The notes below the pieces were generated by a model. It saw nothing but the letters and a program-made list of their open reading frames with translations. It ran no database searches and was not told where the DNA came from. DNA of 64,000 nt from Leifsonia sp. SCN 70-46 (GTDB taxonomy: Bacteria > Actinomycetota > Actinomycetes > Actinomycetales > Microbacteriaceae), in NCBI GenBank assembly GCA_001725325.1, contig MEFY01000002.1, forward strand, positions 1,677,559 to 1,741,558, written 5' to 3'. A program made the position numbers and the translations under genes. Below are positions 33,274-41,761 of this stretch, piece by piece. Positions within the stretch are counted from its first letter, which is position 1; the number at the start of each line of letters is the position of its first letter.

Positions 33274-33852
33274 ATGATCCGTGCTGCGGTCTTCGACATC
33301 GGGGGAGTCCTCGAGATCGTCGATGACGACGCCTGGCAGGATCTCTGGACAGCCCGCTGGGAGACCTCGCCCGGCGCCATCCGCGCCTCCGAGTACCACG
33401 GACCGACCGAGGCCGACTTCCGTGCGCGCATCGCGCCCCACGTGTCCGACGTCGACGCGGCGATCGCCGACTTCTGGGACACCTACTGCGGTTCGTTGGA
33501 TGTGGCCAGGCGCGACTTCGTGGCCTCCCTCAAGCCCGCCGGCCTCATCGTCGCTGCGCTCAGCAACTCGGGCGACGGCGCGCGCCGCGAGGAGCAGCGC
33601 AGGTACGGCTTCGAGGATCTCTTCGACCTCATGGTCTACTCGCACGAGGTGGGCGTCGAGAAGCCCGACCCGGCGATCTACGCGCTGACCGCCGCGCGCC
33701 TGGGCGTGCAGCCGCACGAGATCGTCTTCCTCGACGACCGGCAGGCCGCGGTCGACGGGGCGGTGGCCGCGGGATGGCACGCGGTGCTGCACGAGTCGAC
33801 GCCGACGTCGATCGCGGCGGTGCGGGCCGTGATCGCGGCTCCTCCACACTGA
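33274..33852 (+). CDS. HAD-superfamily hydrolase (IA type)
   Basis: Putative phosphatase of 192 residues. Motif I is FDIGGVLE with the nucleophilic aspartate. This subgroup has a Gly-Gly after the DxG, and the usual second aspartate is replaced by glycine. Motif II lies in ALSNSG, the motif III lysine in GVEKPDPAIY, and motif IV in FLDDRQAAVDGA. The missing second aspartate questions phosphatase activity and is seen in some haloacid-dehalogenase-like members. The substrate is unknown. Confidence 0.83.
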   Translation: MIRAAVFDIGGVLEIVDDDAWQDLWTARWETSPGAIRASEYHGPTEADFRARIAPHVSDVDAAIADFWDTYCGSLDVARRDFVASLKPAGLIVAALSNSGDGARREEQRRYGFEDLFDLMVYSHEVGVEKPDPAIYALTAARLGVQPHEIVFLDDRQAAVDGAVAAGWHAVLHESTPTSIAAVRAVIAAPPH

Positions 33853-33924
33853 CACGTTCTCCGGCACTGCACGGATGACCGTGACCGCGGCCCGCCGCGG
33901 GTCGACCCCCACGACCCTTGACCC

Positions 33925-34281
33925 ATGGCAGCGAAAGACGCCCTCGGGCGCAGGGGAGAGGCGATCGCGGCGCGGCACCTCGTGCGGTCCGGGCTCGTCA
34001 TCGTCGAGCGCAACTGGCGGTGCCTCGCGGGGGAGATCGACCTCGTCGCGCGCGACGGCGACGAGCTCGTGTTCGTTGAGGTCAAGACGCGGTCGAGCGT
34101 CGACTACGGGCATCCCCTCGAGGCGATAACCCCGCGCAAGCTCGCGCGGCTGCGCAGGCTCGCGGGGGAGTGGTGCCTCGCCCACCCCGATGAGCGCGGT
34201 GCGATCCGCATCGACGCCGTCGCCGTCATCGCCCCGCGCGCGGGCGACATCGAGGTCGAGCACCTCGCGAGGGTGTTCTGA
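33925..34281 (+). CDS. YraN/UPF0102 family nuclease-like protein
   Basis: Protein of 118 residues with a PD-(D/E)XK-like fold. Conserved blocks: LGRRGEAIAARHLVRSG, then NWRCLAGEIDLVARDGDELVFVEVKTR carrying the E-I-D and E-V-K catalytic-type residues. It is usually found beside rnhB and comM, as here. Its stop overlaps the comM start by one base (TGATG). The biological substrate is not settled. Confidence 0.92.
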   Translation: MAAKDALGRRGEAIAARHLVRSGLVIVERNWRCLAGEIDLVARDGDELVFVEVKTRSSVDYGHPLEAITPRKLARLRRLAGEWCLAHPDERGAIRIDAVAVIAPRAGDIEVEHLARVF

Positions 34282-35816
34282 TGGCGATCGGTCGCACGTG
34301 GTCGGTGTCCCTGCTCGGGCTGAGGGGAGCGGTGGTCGAGATCGAGGCCGACCTCGCGAGCGGACTACCCGCCTTCGTGCTCATCGGGCTGCCCGACGCG
34401 GCCCTGGGCGAGGCCAAGGATCGGGTGCGGTCGGCGGCGACCAACTCGGGGTGCGGGCTGCCGGCCCGCAAGATCACGGTCAACCTCTCGCCCGCCGCGC
34501 TGCCCAAGCACGGGTCGGGCTTCGACCTCGGCATCGCGCTCGCGGCCCTCGCCGCCGCCGACCTCGTGCGGGCGGACTCGATATCGCGCGTGCTGCACCT
34601 CGGCGAGCTCGGCCTCGACGGCCGGCTGCGGCCCGTCGACGGCATCCTGCCCGCCGTGCTGTCGGCGTCGCGCGCGGGCTTCGACACCGTCATGGTGCCG
34701 ACCGGCAACGCGGATGAGGCGTCGCTCGTGCCCGGGGTGCGCGTCATCCCCGTCGCCTCGCTGCGCGATGCGGCGATCTGGCACGGCGGCGAGTTCGAGC
34801 CGGAGCCGGTCGAGCCGATCCTCCGGGCCGTTCCCACCGCGGGCGACGGCGCGGAGGCCGATCTCGCCGACGTCATCGGCAGCGAGGAGGCGGTGGGCGC
34901 GATGCTCGTCGCGGCCGCGGGCGGGCACCACGTGCTCCTGCTCGGGCCGCCCGGCGCGGGCAAGACCATGCTCGCGTCCCGGCTGCCCACCCTGCTGCCC
35001 GACCTCGACCCCGACGCGGCCCTCGAGGTGAGCTCGCTGCGATCCTTGGCCGGGATGCCCGTGGGGTCCACCCTCTCGACGAGGCCGCCCTTCGAGGCAC
35101 CGCACCACACCGCGACCGCGGCCTCGCTCCTCGGGGGAGGCAGCGGGCAGATCCGGCCAGGGGCCGCCGCCCGCGCCTCGCACGGCGTGCTCTTCCTCGA
35201 TGAAGCGCCCGAGTTCCCCGGGTCGGTGCTCGACGGGCTCCGTCAACCGCTCGAGTCGGGAACGATCAGCATCCACCGGGCCAACGCCGTCGCGTTCTTC
35301 CCCGGCAGGTTCCAGCTCGTGCTCGCGGCGAACCCGTGCCCGTGCGGGCAGTGGGGCGCGAAGGACTCCGAGTGCACGTGCCCGCCGCACTCGCGCCGCC
35401 GCTACCTCGCGCGGCTCTCCGGTCCGCTCCTCGACCGCATCGACATCCAGTTCCGCGTGCACCGCATCACGACGGCACAGCTGCGGCTCGCGGGCGAGGG
35501 CGCGCGGCTCACGAGCGCGGCGGCGCGCGAGCGCGTCATCGCCGCGCGCACGCGCACTCGCGAGCGGCTCGCCGCCACCCCCTGGACGCTCAACTCGCAC
35601 GTGCCGGGCTCATGGTTGCGCGGACCGGAGGCCCGTTTGCGACCGGCGGTGACGGCATCGCTCGACCGCAGCCTCGAACGCGGCGGCATCACGATGCGCG
35701 GGTATGACCGCGTGCTCCGGCTCGGCTGGACCCTCGCCGACCTCGAGGGCACCGCGAGCCCCACTGCCGACCAGATGACACGTGCGCTGTACCTGAGGAG
35801 GGCGATCTCGACATGA
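34281..35816 (+). CDS. YifB/ComM-family Mg-chelatase-like AAA+ ATPase
   Basis: AAA+ ATPase of 511 residues. The N-terminal Lon-protease-like fold ends near 170 (LSPAALPKHGSGFDLGIALA). Walker A GPPGAGKTM is near residue 222, Walker B LFLDEAPEF, and a CxxC-rich insert CPCGQWGAKDSECTCPP lies near 353. ComM promotes branch migration during natural transformation in other bacteria, consistent with the coupled dprA gene (ATGA overlap). Whether this organism is competent is unknown. Confidence 0.93.
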   Translation: MAIGRTWSVSLLGLRGAVVEIEADLASGLPAFVLIGLPDAALGEAKDRVRSAATNSGCGLPARKITVNLSPAALPKHGSGFDLGIALAALAAADLVRADSISRVLHLGELGLDGRLRPVDGILPAVLSASRAGFDTVMVPTGNADEASLVPGVRVIPVASLRDAAIWHGGEFEPEPVEPILRAVPTAGDGAEADLADVIGSEEAVGAMLVAAAGGHHVLLLGPPGAGKTMLASRLPTLLPDLDPDAALEVSSLRSLAGMPVGSTLSTRPPFEAPHHTATAASLLGGGSGQIRPGAAARASHGVLFLDEAPEFPGSVLDGLRQPLESGTISIHRANAVAFFPGRFQLVLAANPCPCGQWGAKDSECTCPPHSRRRYLARLSGPLLDRIDIQFRVHRITTAQLRLAGEGARLTSAAARERVIAARTRTRERLAATPWTLNSHVPGSWLRGPEARLRPAVTASLDRSLERGGITMRGYDRVLRLGWTLADLEGTASPTADQMTRALYLRRAIST

Positions 35817-37009
35817 CCATGTTCGGACTCAAGGAGGCCGAGGTGGCGCAGCTCGTGCGAGCGGCGACGCTCGACGACGACCTCGACCGCGACGAGATCG
35901 AGGCCCGCTTCGCGCGCGCGGCGTGGTCGGGCATCGCCGAACCGGGCGATGCGGTCGCGAACCTGCTCATCGATGAGCGGGGGCCCGCCCGCGCGCTCGC
36001 CGCACTCGTCGACGGGCTGCCCGCCGCCGACCTCGCGACCCCGTACCTCTCCGAGGCAGACGCCCAGCAGGCGCTCGACAGGTGGATGCCGCGGCTCGCG
36101 CCTCCCGTCGTGCTCCAGTGGCTGCGCCAGGCCGCGCGGCACGGCGCCCGGCTGCGTGTGCCCGGCGACCCGCTCTGGCCGGCCGGGTTCGCGGCCCTGG
36201 GCGACCACGCGCCCCTCGCCCTGTGGACGCGCGGACCCGACGAGGCGCTCGCGGCCCTCGAACGGTCGGTCGCCCTCGTGGGCGCGAGGGCCGCGACGGG
36301 CTATGGCGAGCACGTCACGATGGAGGCGTCTGCGGGGCTCGTCGACCGCGGGTTCGCCATCGTGTCCGGGGCCGCCTACGGCATCGACGGCATGGCCCAC
36401 CGCGCCGCCCTCGCGAGCCGCGGGCACACCGTCGCGTTCCTCGCCGGCGGCGTCGACCGCTTCTACCCGAGCGGGCACGACGCCCTGCTCACACGCATCG
36501 CCGAGCACGGCATCGTGGCCTCGGAGCTCCCGTGCGGCTCGGCGCCCACCCGGTGGCGGTTCCTGCAGCGGAACCGGCTCATCGCCGCGTCGAGCCTCGC
36601 GACGGTCGTGCTCGAGGCGGGCTGGCGCTCGGGGTCGCTCAACACCGCCGCGCACGCCTGCGACGCCGGCCGCCCCGTCGGCGCCGTGCCGGGCCCGGTG
36701 ACGAGCGCCGCGTCGGCGGGATGCCACAGGCTCATCCGCGACGGCAAGGCCGAGCTGGTCACGACCGCCGACGAGATGGCCGCGCTCGCCGGCGGACCCG
36801 AGCCCGAGGAGCCGCAGTACACGCGCGAGCACACGCGCGTGCTCGACGCCCTGAGCGTCACGGCCCAGCGCACGGTGGACACGATCGCCGCGCGCGCGGG
36901 GCTCACCGTCGCGCAGACGCAGTCCGAGCTCGCGCGGCTCGAGGTCGAGGGAATCGTGCGGGAGCGCGAGCGCGGCTGGACGAAGCGGGGTGCGCCGCGT
37001 GAACCGTAG
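35813..37009 (+). CDS. dprA: DNA-processing protein DprA
   Basis: Single-strand-DNA-binding RecA loader of 398 residues. The extended Rossmann domain includes ALWTRGPDEALAALERSVALVGARAATGYGE near 135-165, GAAYGIDGMAHRAAL and FLAGGVDRFYPSGH. The C-terminal winged helix (about 330-390) reads VTAQRTVDTIAARAGLTVAQTQSELARLEVEG in pieces. It is coupled to comM. The combination with yraN suggests uptake or processing of foreign DNA. Confidence 0.94.
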   Translation: MTMFGLKEAEVAQLVRAATLDDDLDRDEIEARFARAAWSGIAEPGDAVANLLIDERGPARALAALVDGLPAADLATPYLSEADAQQALDRWMPRLAPPVVLQWLRQAARHGARLRVPGDPLWPAGFAALGDHAPLALWTRGPDEALAALERSVALVGARAATGYGEHVTMEASAGLVDRGFAIVSGAAYGIDGMAHRAALASRGHTVAFLAGGVDRFYPSGHDALLTRIAEHGIVASELPCGSAPTRWRFLQRNRLIAASSLATVVLEAGWRSGSLNTAAHACDAGRPVGAVPGPVTSAASAGCHRLIRDGKAELVTTADEMAALAGGPEPEEPQYTREHTRVLDALSVTAQRTVDTIAARAGLTVAQTQSELARLEVEGIVRERERGWTKRGAPREP

Positions 37010-37029
37010 GCAGGCGCGGCGGTCGACCC

Positions 37030-37035
37030 TAGGCT
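37030..37035 (+). promoter_or_regulatory. -10 box TAGGCT, leaderless spacing
   Basis: TAGGCT is followed by six bases (GGCACT) and the GTG at 37042. Confidence 0.5.
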
Positions 37036-37041
37036 GGCACT

Positions 37042-37971
37042 GTGATCCAACTCGGCCAGCACCCCGCGCCCTCCCACGTCATCGCCCATGTGAGCGACAC
37101 GCACCTGCTCGCCGGCGGGCGCCCGCTGTACGGCAAGGTCAACACGATCGAGCACCTCACCCAGGCACTCCTCCAGCTCGAACGCTCCATCGCGCACCCG
37201 CAGGCGATCGTGTTCACGGGAGACCTCGCCGATCTCGGGGAGCCCGACGCCTACGTGCGCCTCCGGGAGATCGTCGAGCCCGTCGCCGCCCGCATGGGCG
37301 CCCAGGTGATCTGGGTCATGGGCAACCACGACGAGCGCGCGGACTACTCGCGACTGCTCTTCGACGAGGAGTCGGACGCGCCGCAGGACCGCGTGTACGA
37401 CATCGACGGGCTGCGGGTCATCTCACTCGACTCCACGGTGCCGGGCTACCACCACGGCGAGATCACCGACGGCCAGCTCGAGTGGCTGCGCGGCGTGCTC
37501 ACGACGCCCGCGCCGCACGGCACGATCCTCGCGCTGCACCACCCGCCCATCCCCACCCCGCTGCTCGAGGCGATGGGCATCCTCGAGCTGAACGACCAGC
37601 CGAAGCTGGCCGACGTCGTGCGGGGCACGGATGTGCGGGCCATCCTCGCCGGCCACCTGCACTACTCGACGCACAGCACGTTCGCCGGCATCCCCGTGTC
37701 GGTCGCGTCGGCGACGTGCTACACGCTCGACCTGAGCGCGGAAGACCGACTGCTCTCGGGCGTGGACTTCGGGCAGGCCTTCAATGTGGTGCACGTCTAC
37801 GAGGAGCAGCTCGTGCACTCCACGATCCCGGTCGGCAAGACCGTCGAGGTCACCGGCCAGCCGGCGGCCGCGTGGGGGCAGATCGAGGCGATGACGCACG
37901 AGCAGCGCATCGAGGTGCTGTCGTCGAAGAACTCCGCGTTCAACGCGGCAGAGGTCGAGAGCTCGAACTAG
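37042..37971 (+). CDS. metallophosphoesterase (CpdA-like)
   Basis: Calcineurin-like phosphoesterase of 309 residues. Metal motifs: HVSDTHLLAGG (D-x-H), FTGDLADLGEPDAY (GD), VMGNHDERADYS (GNHD), LALHHPPIPTP and AGHLHYSTHSTF (GHxH). The spacing resembles the class III cyclic nucleotide phosphodiesterases (CpdA, Rv0805), so cAMP turnover is a fair guess but not proven. Its stop shares CTAG with the convergent SDR gene. Confidence 0.88.
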   Translation: MIQLGQHPAPSHVIAHVSDTHLLAGGRPLYGKVNTIEHLTQALLQLERSIAHPQAIVFTGDLADLGEPDAYVRLREIVEPVAARMGAQVIWVMGNHDERADYSRLLFDEESDAPQDRVYDIDGLRVISLDSTVPGYHHGEITDGQLEWLRGVLTTPAPHGTILALHHPPIPTPLLEAMGILELNDQPKLADVVRGTDVRAILAGHLHYSTHSTFAGIPVSVASATCYTLDLSAEDRLLSGVDFGQAFNVVHVYEEQLVHSTIPVGKTVEVTGQPAAAWGQIEAMTHEQRIEVLSSKNSAFNAAEVESSN

Positions 37972-38744
37972 GCGCGCGCCGCGAGCTTCGCCCGTCGAGT
38001 GCTGCCCTTGCGCGCGACGGCGGAGCGCACGAACGGCATCGCGAGCGGGAGCACGGCGATGAGGGCGCGGTAGCGCAGGCTCGGCACCGAGACGGGCCTG
38101 CGCCGCTCGACAGCGCGCAGCGCGGCGCGCACCACGGGGCCGGCCTCCAACCAGGCGAAGGCCGGGGCCGTGGCCTCGCGCGTCACACCCATGCGCTCGT
38201 GGAACTCGGTGCGGACGAAGCCCGGCGCCACCGCGGAGAACGCCACGCCGCTCGTGCGGTAGTAGGCGTTCGCCCAGCGGGAGAAGGTGAGCGCCCAGGC
38301 CTTGGCGGCGCTGTAGGTGCCGAGCGGCGCGAAGCCCGCGACGCTCGCCACCGTGAGCACGCGCCCGGAGCGGCGCGGCAGCATCTGGGTGAGGGCGGCG
38401 TGCGAGAGGCGCAGCGGCACGGTCGCGAGCAGGGTGAGCTGCCGGGACTCGTCGTCGACCGCGCTCTCGTCGAGCTCGTAGTGGGTGCCGAACCCCGCGT
38501 TGTTGATGAGGTAGTCGACCGGATCCGCGACCTGCGCAAGACGTGCCTCCACCCGCGCGAGCCCCTCGGGGTCGAGGAGGTCGGCGGCGAGCACCTCGCT
38601 GCGCACGGGCAGGGTGCCCGCGAGCTGCTCGAGTCGGGCCGCATCCCGCGCGACGAGCACGAGGTCGTAGCCGGCGGCGGCGAGCTGGCGGGCGAACTCG
38701 GCGCCGAGGCCGGCGCTGGCTCCCGTGATGAGGGCGATGGGCAT
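37968..38744 (-). CDS. short-chain dehydrogenase/reductase
   Basis: Classical SDR of 258 residues: coenzyme motif [12 protein letters not shown] (TGxxxGxG) near residue 7, NNAG in [14 protein letters not shown], and the catalytic YxxxK in [16 protein letters not shown] with a serine in [13 protein letters not shown]. An arginine after the first beta strand ([11 protein letters not shown]) suggests NADPH preference. The tail of about 30 residues is basic and hydrophobic. The substrate is unknown. Confidence 0.9.
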   Translation of the reverse strand: MPIALITGASAGLGAEFARQLAAAGYDLVLVARDAARLEQLAGTLPVRSEVLAADLLDPEGLARVEARLAQVADPVDYLINNAGFGTHYELDESAVDDESRQLTLLATVPLRLSHAALTQMLPRRSGRVLTVASVAGFAPLGTYSAAKAWALTFSRWANAYYRTSGVAFSAVAPGFVRTEFHERMGVTREATAPAFAWLEAGPVVRAALRAVERRRPVSVPSLRYRALIAVLPLAMPFVRSAVARKGSTRRAKLAARA

Positions 38745-38750
38745 GGCGAA

Positions 38751-38756
38751 ACGCTA
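38751..38756 (-). promoter_or_regulatory. -10 box TAGCGT, leaderless spacing
   Basis: On the minus strand TAGCGT is followed by six bases (TTCGCC) and the ATG at 38744. Confidence 0.55.
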
Positions 38757-38785
38757 ACAGGGGTCGCCGTGCGCGACCATGGAGC

Positions 38786-39694
38786 ATGGACCTGCAGCGG
38801 CTCGTGGACGACTTCGCGTCGTACCTCGCCGCCGATCGCGGATACAGCGAGCACACCGTGCGGTCGTACCGCTCCGACCTCACCCAGCTCATCGCATTCG
38901 CCGAGGAGCGCGGCGCCTCCGCCCCCGACGACCTCGACCTCGAGCTGCTGCGCGACTGGCTGTGGCACTCGTCGAAGGCGGGCCTCGCCAAATCCACGCT
39001 CGCGCGTCGCGCGGCCGCGGTGCGCAGCCTCACGGCGTGGCTCGCGCGCACCAAGGCGACGCCGACCGACGCCGCATCCCGGCTCAAGGCGCCCAAGCGC
39101 GACCACCACCTGCCGCGCGTGCTCTCGCGCGAGGCGATGGAGTCCATCCTCGAGCGGGTCGCCCTGCGCGCCGACGGGGGAGACCCCGTCGCGCTGCGCG
39201 ACCGCGCCATCATCGAGGTGCTCTATGCCTCCGCGCTGCGCGTGAGCGAGCTCACGGGCCTCGACCTCGGCGACGTCGACCTGGGCCGCCTGACCGTGCG
39301 CGTGCTGGGCAAGGGGGCCAAGGAGCGCGTGGTGCCGTTCGGCGTCCCCGCGCGCGAGGCGGTGGTCGCGTGGATCGAGCGTGGGCGCCCGGAGTTCGTG
39401 ACCGCGAAGGATGCGGCGTCGCCCCTGTTCGTCGGATCCCGCGGCGCTCGGCTCACGAGCCGTGCCGTGTACACCCTCGTCTCGGCGCTCCTCGCGACGG
39501 TGCCCGGAACGGGACCGGCCGGCCCGCACACGTTCCGCCACACCGCCGCGACGCACCTGCTCGACGGGGGAGCGGACCTGCGTGCCGTGCAGGAGATGCT
39601 CGGCCACGCGAGCCTCGGCACCACCCAGCTCTACACGCACGTCTCGACGGAGCGGCTCAAGGAGAGCTACCGCCTGGCGCACCCGAGGGCCTAG
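38786..39694 (+). CDS. xerD: site-specific tyrosine recombinase XerD
   Basis: Chromosome-dimer resolution recombinase of 302 residues. The N-terminal SAM-like domain begins [23 protein letters not shown]. The catalytic set is complete: R152 (ALRVSEL), lysine in [11 protein letters not shown]248 and R251 ([10 protein letters not shown]), H274 (GHASLG) and Y283 (QLYTHVS). Length and the position after comM-dprA fit the housekeeping XerD rather than a phage integrase. No dif site was recognised in the window. Confidence 0.93.
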   Translation: MDLQRLVDDFASYLAADRGYSEHTVRSYRSDLTQLIAFAEERGASAPDDLDLELLRDWLWHSSKAGLAKSTLARRAAAVRSLTAWLARTKATPTDAASRLKAPKRDHHLPRVLSREAMESILERVALRADGGDPVALRDRAIIEVLYASALRVSELTGLDLGDVDLGRLTVRVLGKGAKERVVPFGVPAREAVVAWIERGRPEFVTAKDAASPLFVGSRGARLTSRAVYTLVSALLATVPGTGPAGPHTFRHTAATHLLDGGADLRAVQEMLGHASLGTTQLYTHVSTERLKESYRLAHPRA

Positions 39695-39706
39695 GGCGAC
39701 GGGCGG

Positions 39707-40192
39707 CTAGCGCGCCTCGTCCGGCAGCTGGCCGCGGTAGGCGTCGGCGACGCTGCGGAGGTAGCGGCAGATGACATCCTGCTCGTCGTCGTCGAACTCG
39801 TCGAGGGTGCCCTCGATGGCGCGCACGACGGGGAGGATCGTGGACATGGCCCTCACCGTGGAGTCGGGCGTCGGCGTCACGACTATCGCGCGCCGGTCGT
39901 GCGGGTGCTTCGACCGCGTGGCGTGCCCGAGCGCCACGAGCCTGTCGACGACCGTCGTGATGGCGGCGGTGCTCAGGCCGAGCCGCCGGGCGAGCTCGGT
40001 CGGGCCCATCGAACCGTGGATCAGGATGAGCTCCATGGCGGCGAGGTCAGTGGAGTTGACCGTCAGCTCGCGGCCGACATGCATCTGGAACTGCTTGCTG
40101 ATGTCGAGGATGTCACGCATGAGCTGCGTGGGCTCGCGGACGCCCACGCGGTACGGCAGAGTGTCGTGCTGCGATTCGGGGGGCATCGCCAT
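39707..40192 (-). CDS. MarR-family transcriptional regulator 1
   Basis: Regulator of 161 residues with a winged helix (about 55-120): MGPTELARRLGLSTAAITTVVDRLVALGHATRSKHPHDRRAIVV. The first of two adjacent ATGs (40192) fits the leaderless spacing. It shares over half of its recognisable core with the MarR gene 200 bases away (VGVREPTQLMRDILDISKQFQMHVGREL against VALRPQTLLIQQVVALNKQFETEAGRAI), so the two are tandem paralogues. Confidence 0.92.
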   Translation of the reverse strand: MAMPPESQHDTLPYRVGVREPTQLMRDILDISKQFQMHVGRELTVNSTDLAAMELILIHGSMGPTELARRLGLSTAAITTVVDRLVALGHATRSKHPHDRRAIVVTPTPDSTVRAMSTILPVVRAIEGTLDEFDDDEQDVICRYLRSVADAYRGQLPDEAR

Positions 40193-40198
40193 CCCCCA

Positions 40199-40204
40199 AC
40201 GCTA
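40199..40204 (-). promoter_or_regulatory. -10 box TAGCGT, leaderless spacing
   Basis: On the minus strand TAGCGT is followed by TGGGGG and the ATG at 40192. About 35 bases further upstream lies GTCACGTCAACTAG, similar to GTCACGTATTGCTAG upstream of the second MarR gene. Confidence 0.5.
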
Positions 40205-40387
40205 CCGGAACGCCGCAGACCGGCGGGTCTATCTGGATTGTCACGTCAACTAGTGCGAGTGTGGGCATGCGCGCGCGGCTCGCGCGTCGCCCCCGCCGTC
40301 CCCCGTGACGGCAGCGCTGCCTTCCGAGGCGGGAACGGACCGATCCGTGCGTTCCCGCCCGGCAGCGCGGGTGGGGGCGAGGGCGGC

Positions 40388-40864
40388 TCAGGCGGAGAGT
40401 GTCGCGCGCTGGCGCTCGGCGACGGCCTCGAGGTAGCGCGTGATGACCTCGCGCTCGTCGTCCTCGAAGGCATCCAGTGCGGAGTCGATGGCTTGCGCTA
40501 CCGGGATGAGCGTGCGGATCGCCCGCTGCACCGACTCCGGCGTCGGGGTGACGAGCACGGCCCGCCTGTCGGTGGGGTGCTGGGCGCGCGTGACGTGGCC
40601 CGTGCTCTCGAGCCGGTCGACGATCGTGGTGACGGCGGCGGTGGAGACCTGGAGCCGGCGCGCGAGCTCCGTGGGGCTCAGCGGCCCCGACAGCATCACC
40701 TCGCCGAGGGCCGCGGTGTCTGTCGCGTTGAGGCCGATGGCGCGACCGGCCTCAGTCTCGAACTGCTTGTTGAGCGCGACGACCTGCTGGATGAGCAACG
40801 TCTGGGGACGCAGCGCCACCCGGTAGGCATCGCCGAAGGACGCGGGGGACTGGTTAGGTTCCAC
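40388..40864 (-). CDS. MarR-family transcriptional regulator 2
   Basis: Regulator of 158 residues with winged helix LSPTELARRLQVSTAAVTTIVDRLESTGHVTRAQHPTDRRAVLV in consecutive segments. It uses a GTG start; a TACGGT box lies 5 bases upstream. The 195-base gap to the other MarR gene shows no further gene, only a GC-rich stretch. Neither regulator sits beside an obvious target such as an efflux pump. Confidence 0.92.
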   Translation of the reverse strand: MEPNQSPASFGDAYRVALRPQTLLIQQVVALNKQFETEAGRAIGLNATDTAALGEVMLSGPLSPTELARRLQVSTAAVTTIVDRLESTGHVTRAQHPTDRRAVLVTPTPESVQRAIRTLIPVAQAIDSALDAFEDDEREVITRYLEAVAERQRATLSA

Positions 40865-40880
40865 ACTTCACCGTACTCCC

Positions 40881-40928
40881 TCTAATTAGGGTCACGTATT
40901 GCTAGCTTTTCGTAATAACATGCTGTTA
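40881..40928. promoter_or_regulatory. AT-rich island with MarR-like operators
   Basis: Upstream of MarR 2 lies an AT-rich patch with the palindromes CTAATTAG (40883-40890 region) and TAACA-TGC-TGTTA (40916-40928). Such short inverted repeats are typical MarR sites, and the patch is conspicuous in this GC-rich background. Confidence 0.45.
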
Positions 40929-40952
40929 CGCGCTTAACCGACATGCAGCTGG

Positions 40953-41576
40953 TTACTGACCTCGACCTTGCGCGGGCAACACCCTGAGCGCTCGCCCACA
41001 GCATGCCGACGATTTCCCTGATCCGTGATCCTTGGCCGTGGGCGGGCGCTCACGTGTCGGCAGCAGCACCGCGGGCGGCACGCCGCCCAGCCACGCGAGC
41101 GGTGACGCGTACTCGCCGTGCACGCGCACCCCGAGATGCAGGCACGGGGATGCGCAGTGCCCCGGCAGCACCGAGCCGATGACGTCGCCGCGCTCGACCA
41201 GGTCGCCCGCGACGAGCGACGTCTCGACGGGCTCGAAGCTCGTGATCACGCCGCCGGACTGCTCGATGGACAGCACGGGCCTGTCCACCACCGTGCCCGC
41301 GAAGTGCACGACCCCGTCGTCGGGGGCGTAGACGGTGCCGGTGGGAGCCGAGAGGTCGACCCCGCGGTGGCCCGCGGAGTACGGGGTCTCCGGAGCCACG
41401 TAGGGCCGCACCACGGAGTGCGGGGGGTCGGTGGGCCAGGCCCACGGGGCTGTGAGCAGGAGCAGTGCGACGAGCATCCCGCCATCGAAGCGGATGGGGC
41501 CGGCAACGACTCCCGCGCGGGCCGCACGGGTGCGGAACCTCGCGGATAGGCGGCTGAGGGGGAGCGGTGCTACCAT
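40953..41576 (-). CDS. M23-family peptidase-like protein
   Basis: Membrane-anchored LytM-domain protein of 207 residues from ATG 41576. One hydrophobic segment (about 30-46, [15 protein letters not shown]) is followed by the domain with [16 protein letters not shown] (H-x3-D metal pair) and [22 protein letters not shown]. In canonical M23 peptidases the last motif is HxH. Here the first histidine is replaced by cysteine, as in a divergent actinobacterial subgroup, so activity is uncertain. An open frame extends to 41651 without support. It is divergent from rpsB. Confidence 0.8.
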   Translation of the reverse strand: MVAPLPLSRLSARFRTRAARAGVVAGPIRFDGGMLVALLLLTAPWAWPTDPPHSVVRPYVAPETPYSAGHRGVDLSAPTGTVYAPDDGVVHFAGTVVDRPVLSIEQSGGVITSFEPVETSLVAGDLVERGDVIGSVLPGHCASPCLHLGVRVHGEYASPLAWLGGVPPAVLLPTRERPPTAKDHGSGKSSACCGRALRVLPAQGRGQ

Positions 41577-41761
41577 TGACCCCAGCGTCCGGCCTGTCCG
41601 GACGACTACGCGTGCCCGTTGTTCATCGAACACACCACGGCCCACCTCCACCAGTCCCTCTCACGAGGGCGGATGTGCGCCCGGGCACCAGGTCTGAGGC
41701 CGACCGGCCTCGGAGACAACTGAGTAGGTGCGCCTCGGCGTGCCAGTTAAGGAGAACGGCC
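41577..41761 (+). promoter_or_regulatory. rpsB leader region
   Basis: This 185-base stretch between the M23 gene and rpsB contains the inverted repeat CGTCCGG-CCTGT-CCGGACG near 41586 and ends with AGGAGAACGGCC just before the rpsB ATG. A leader of over 100 bases would allow feedback control by uS2, as known for rpsB in other bacteria, but no recognised motif is visible. Confidence 0.3.

Noticed and set aside
38786-39694. Tyrosine recombinase as a sign of an integrated phage or island
   Set aside because: Length, complete XerD motifs and the comM-dprA neighbourhood indicate the housekeeping recombinase. No attachment repeats or phage genes are nearby.
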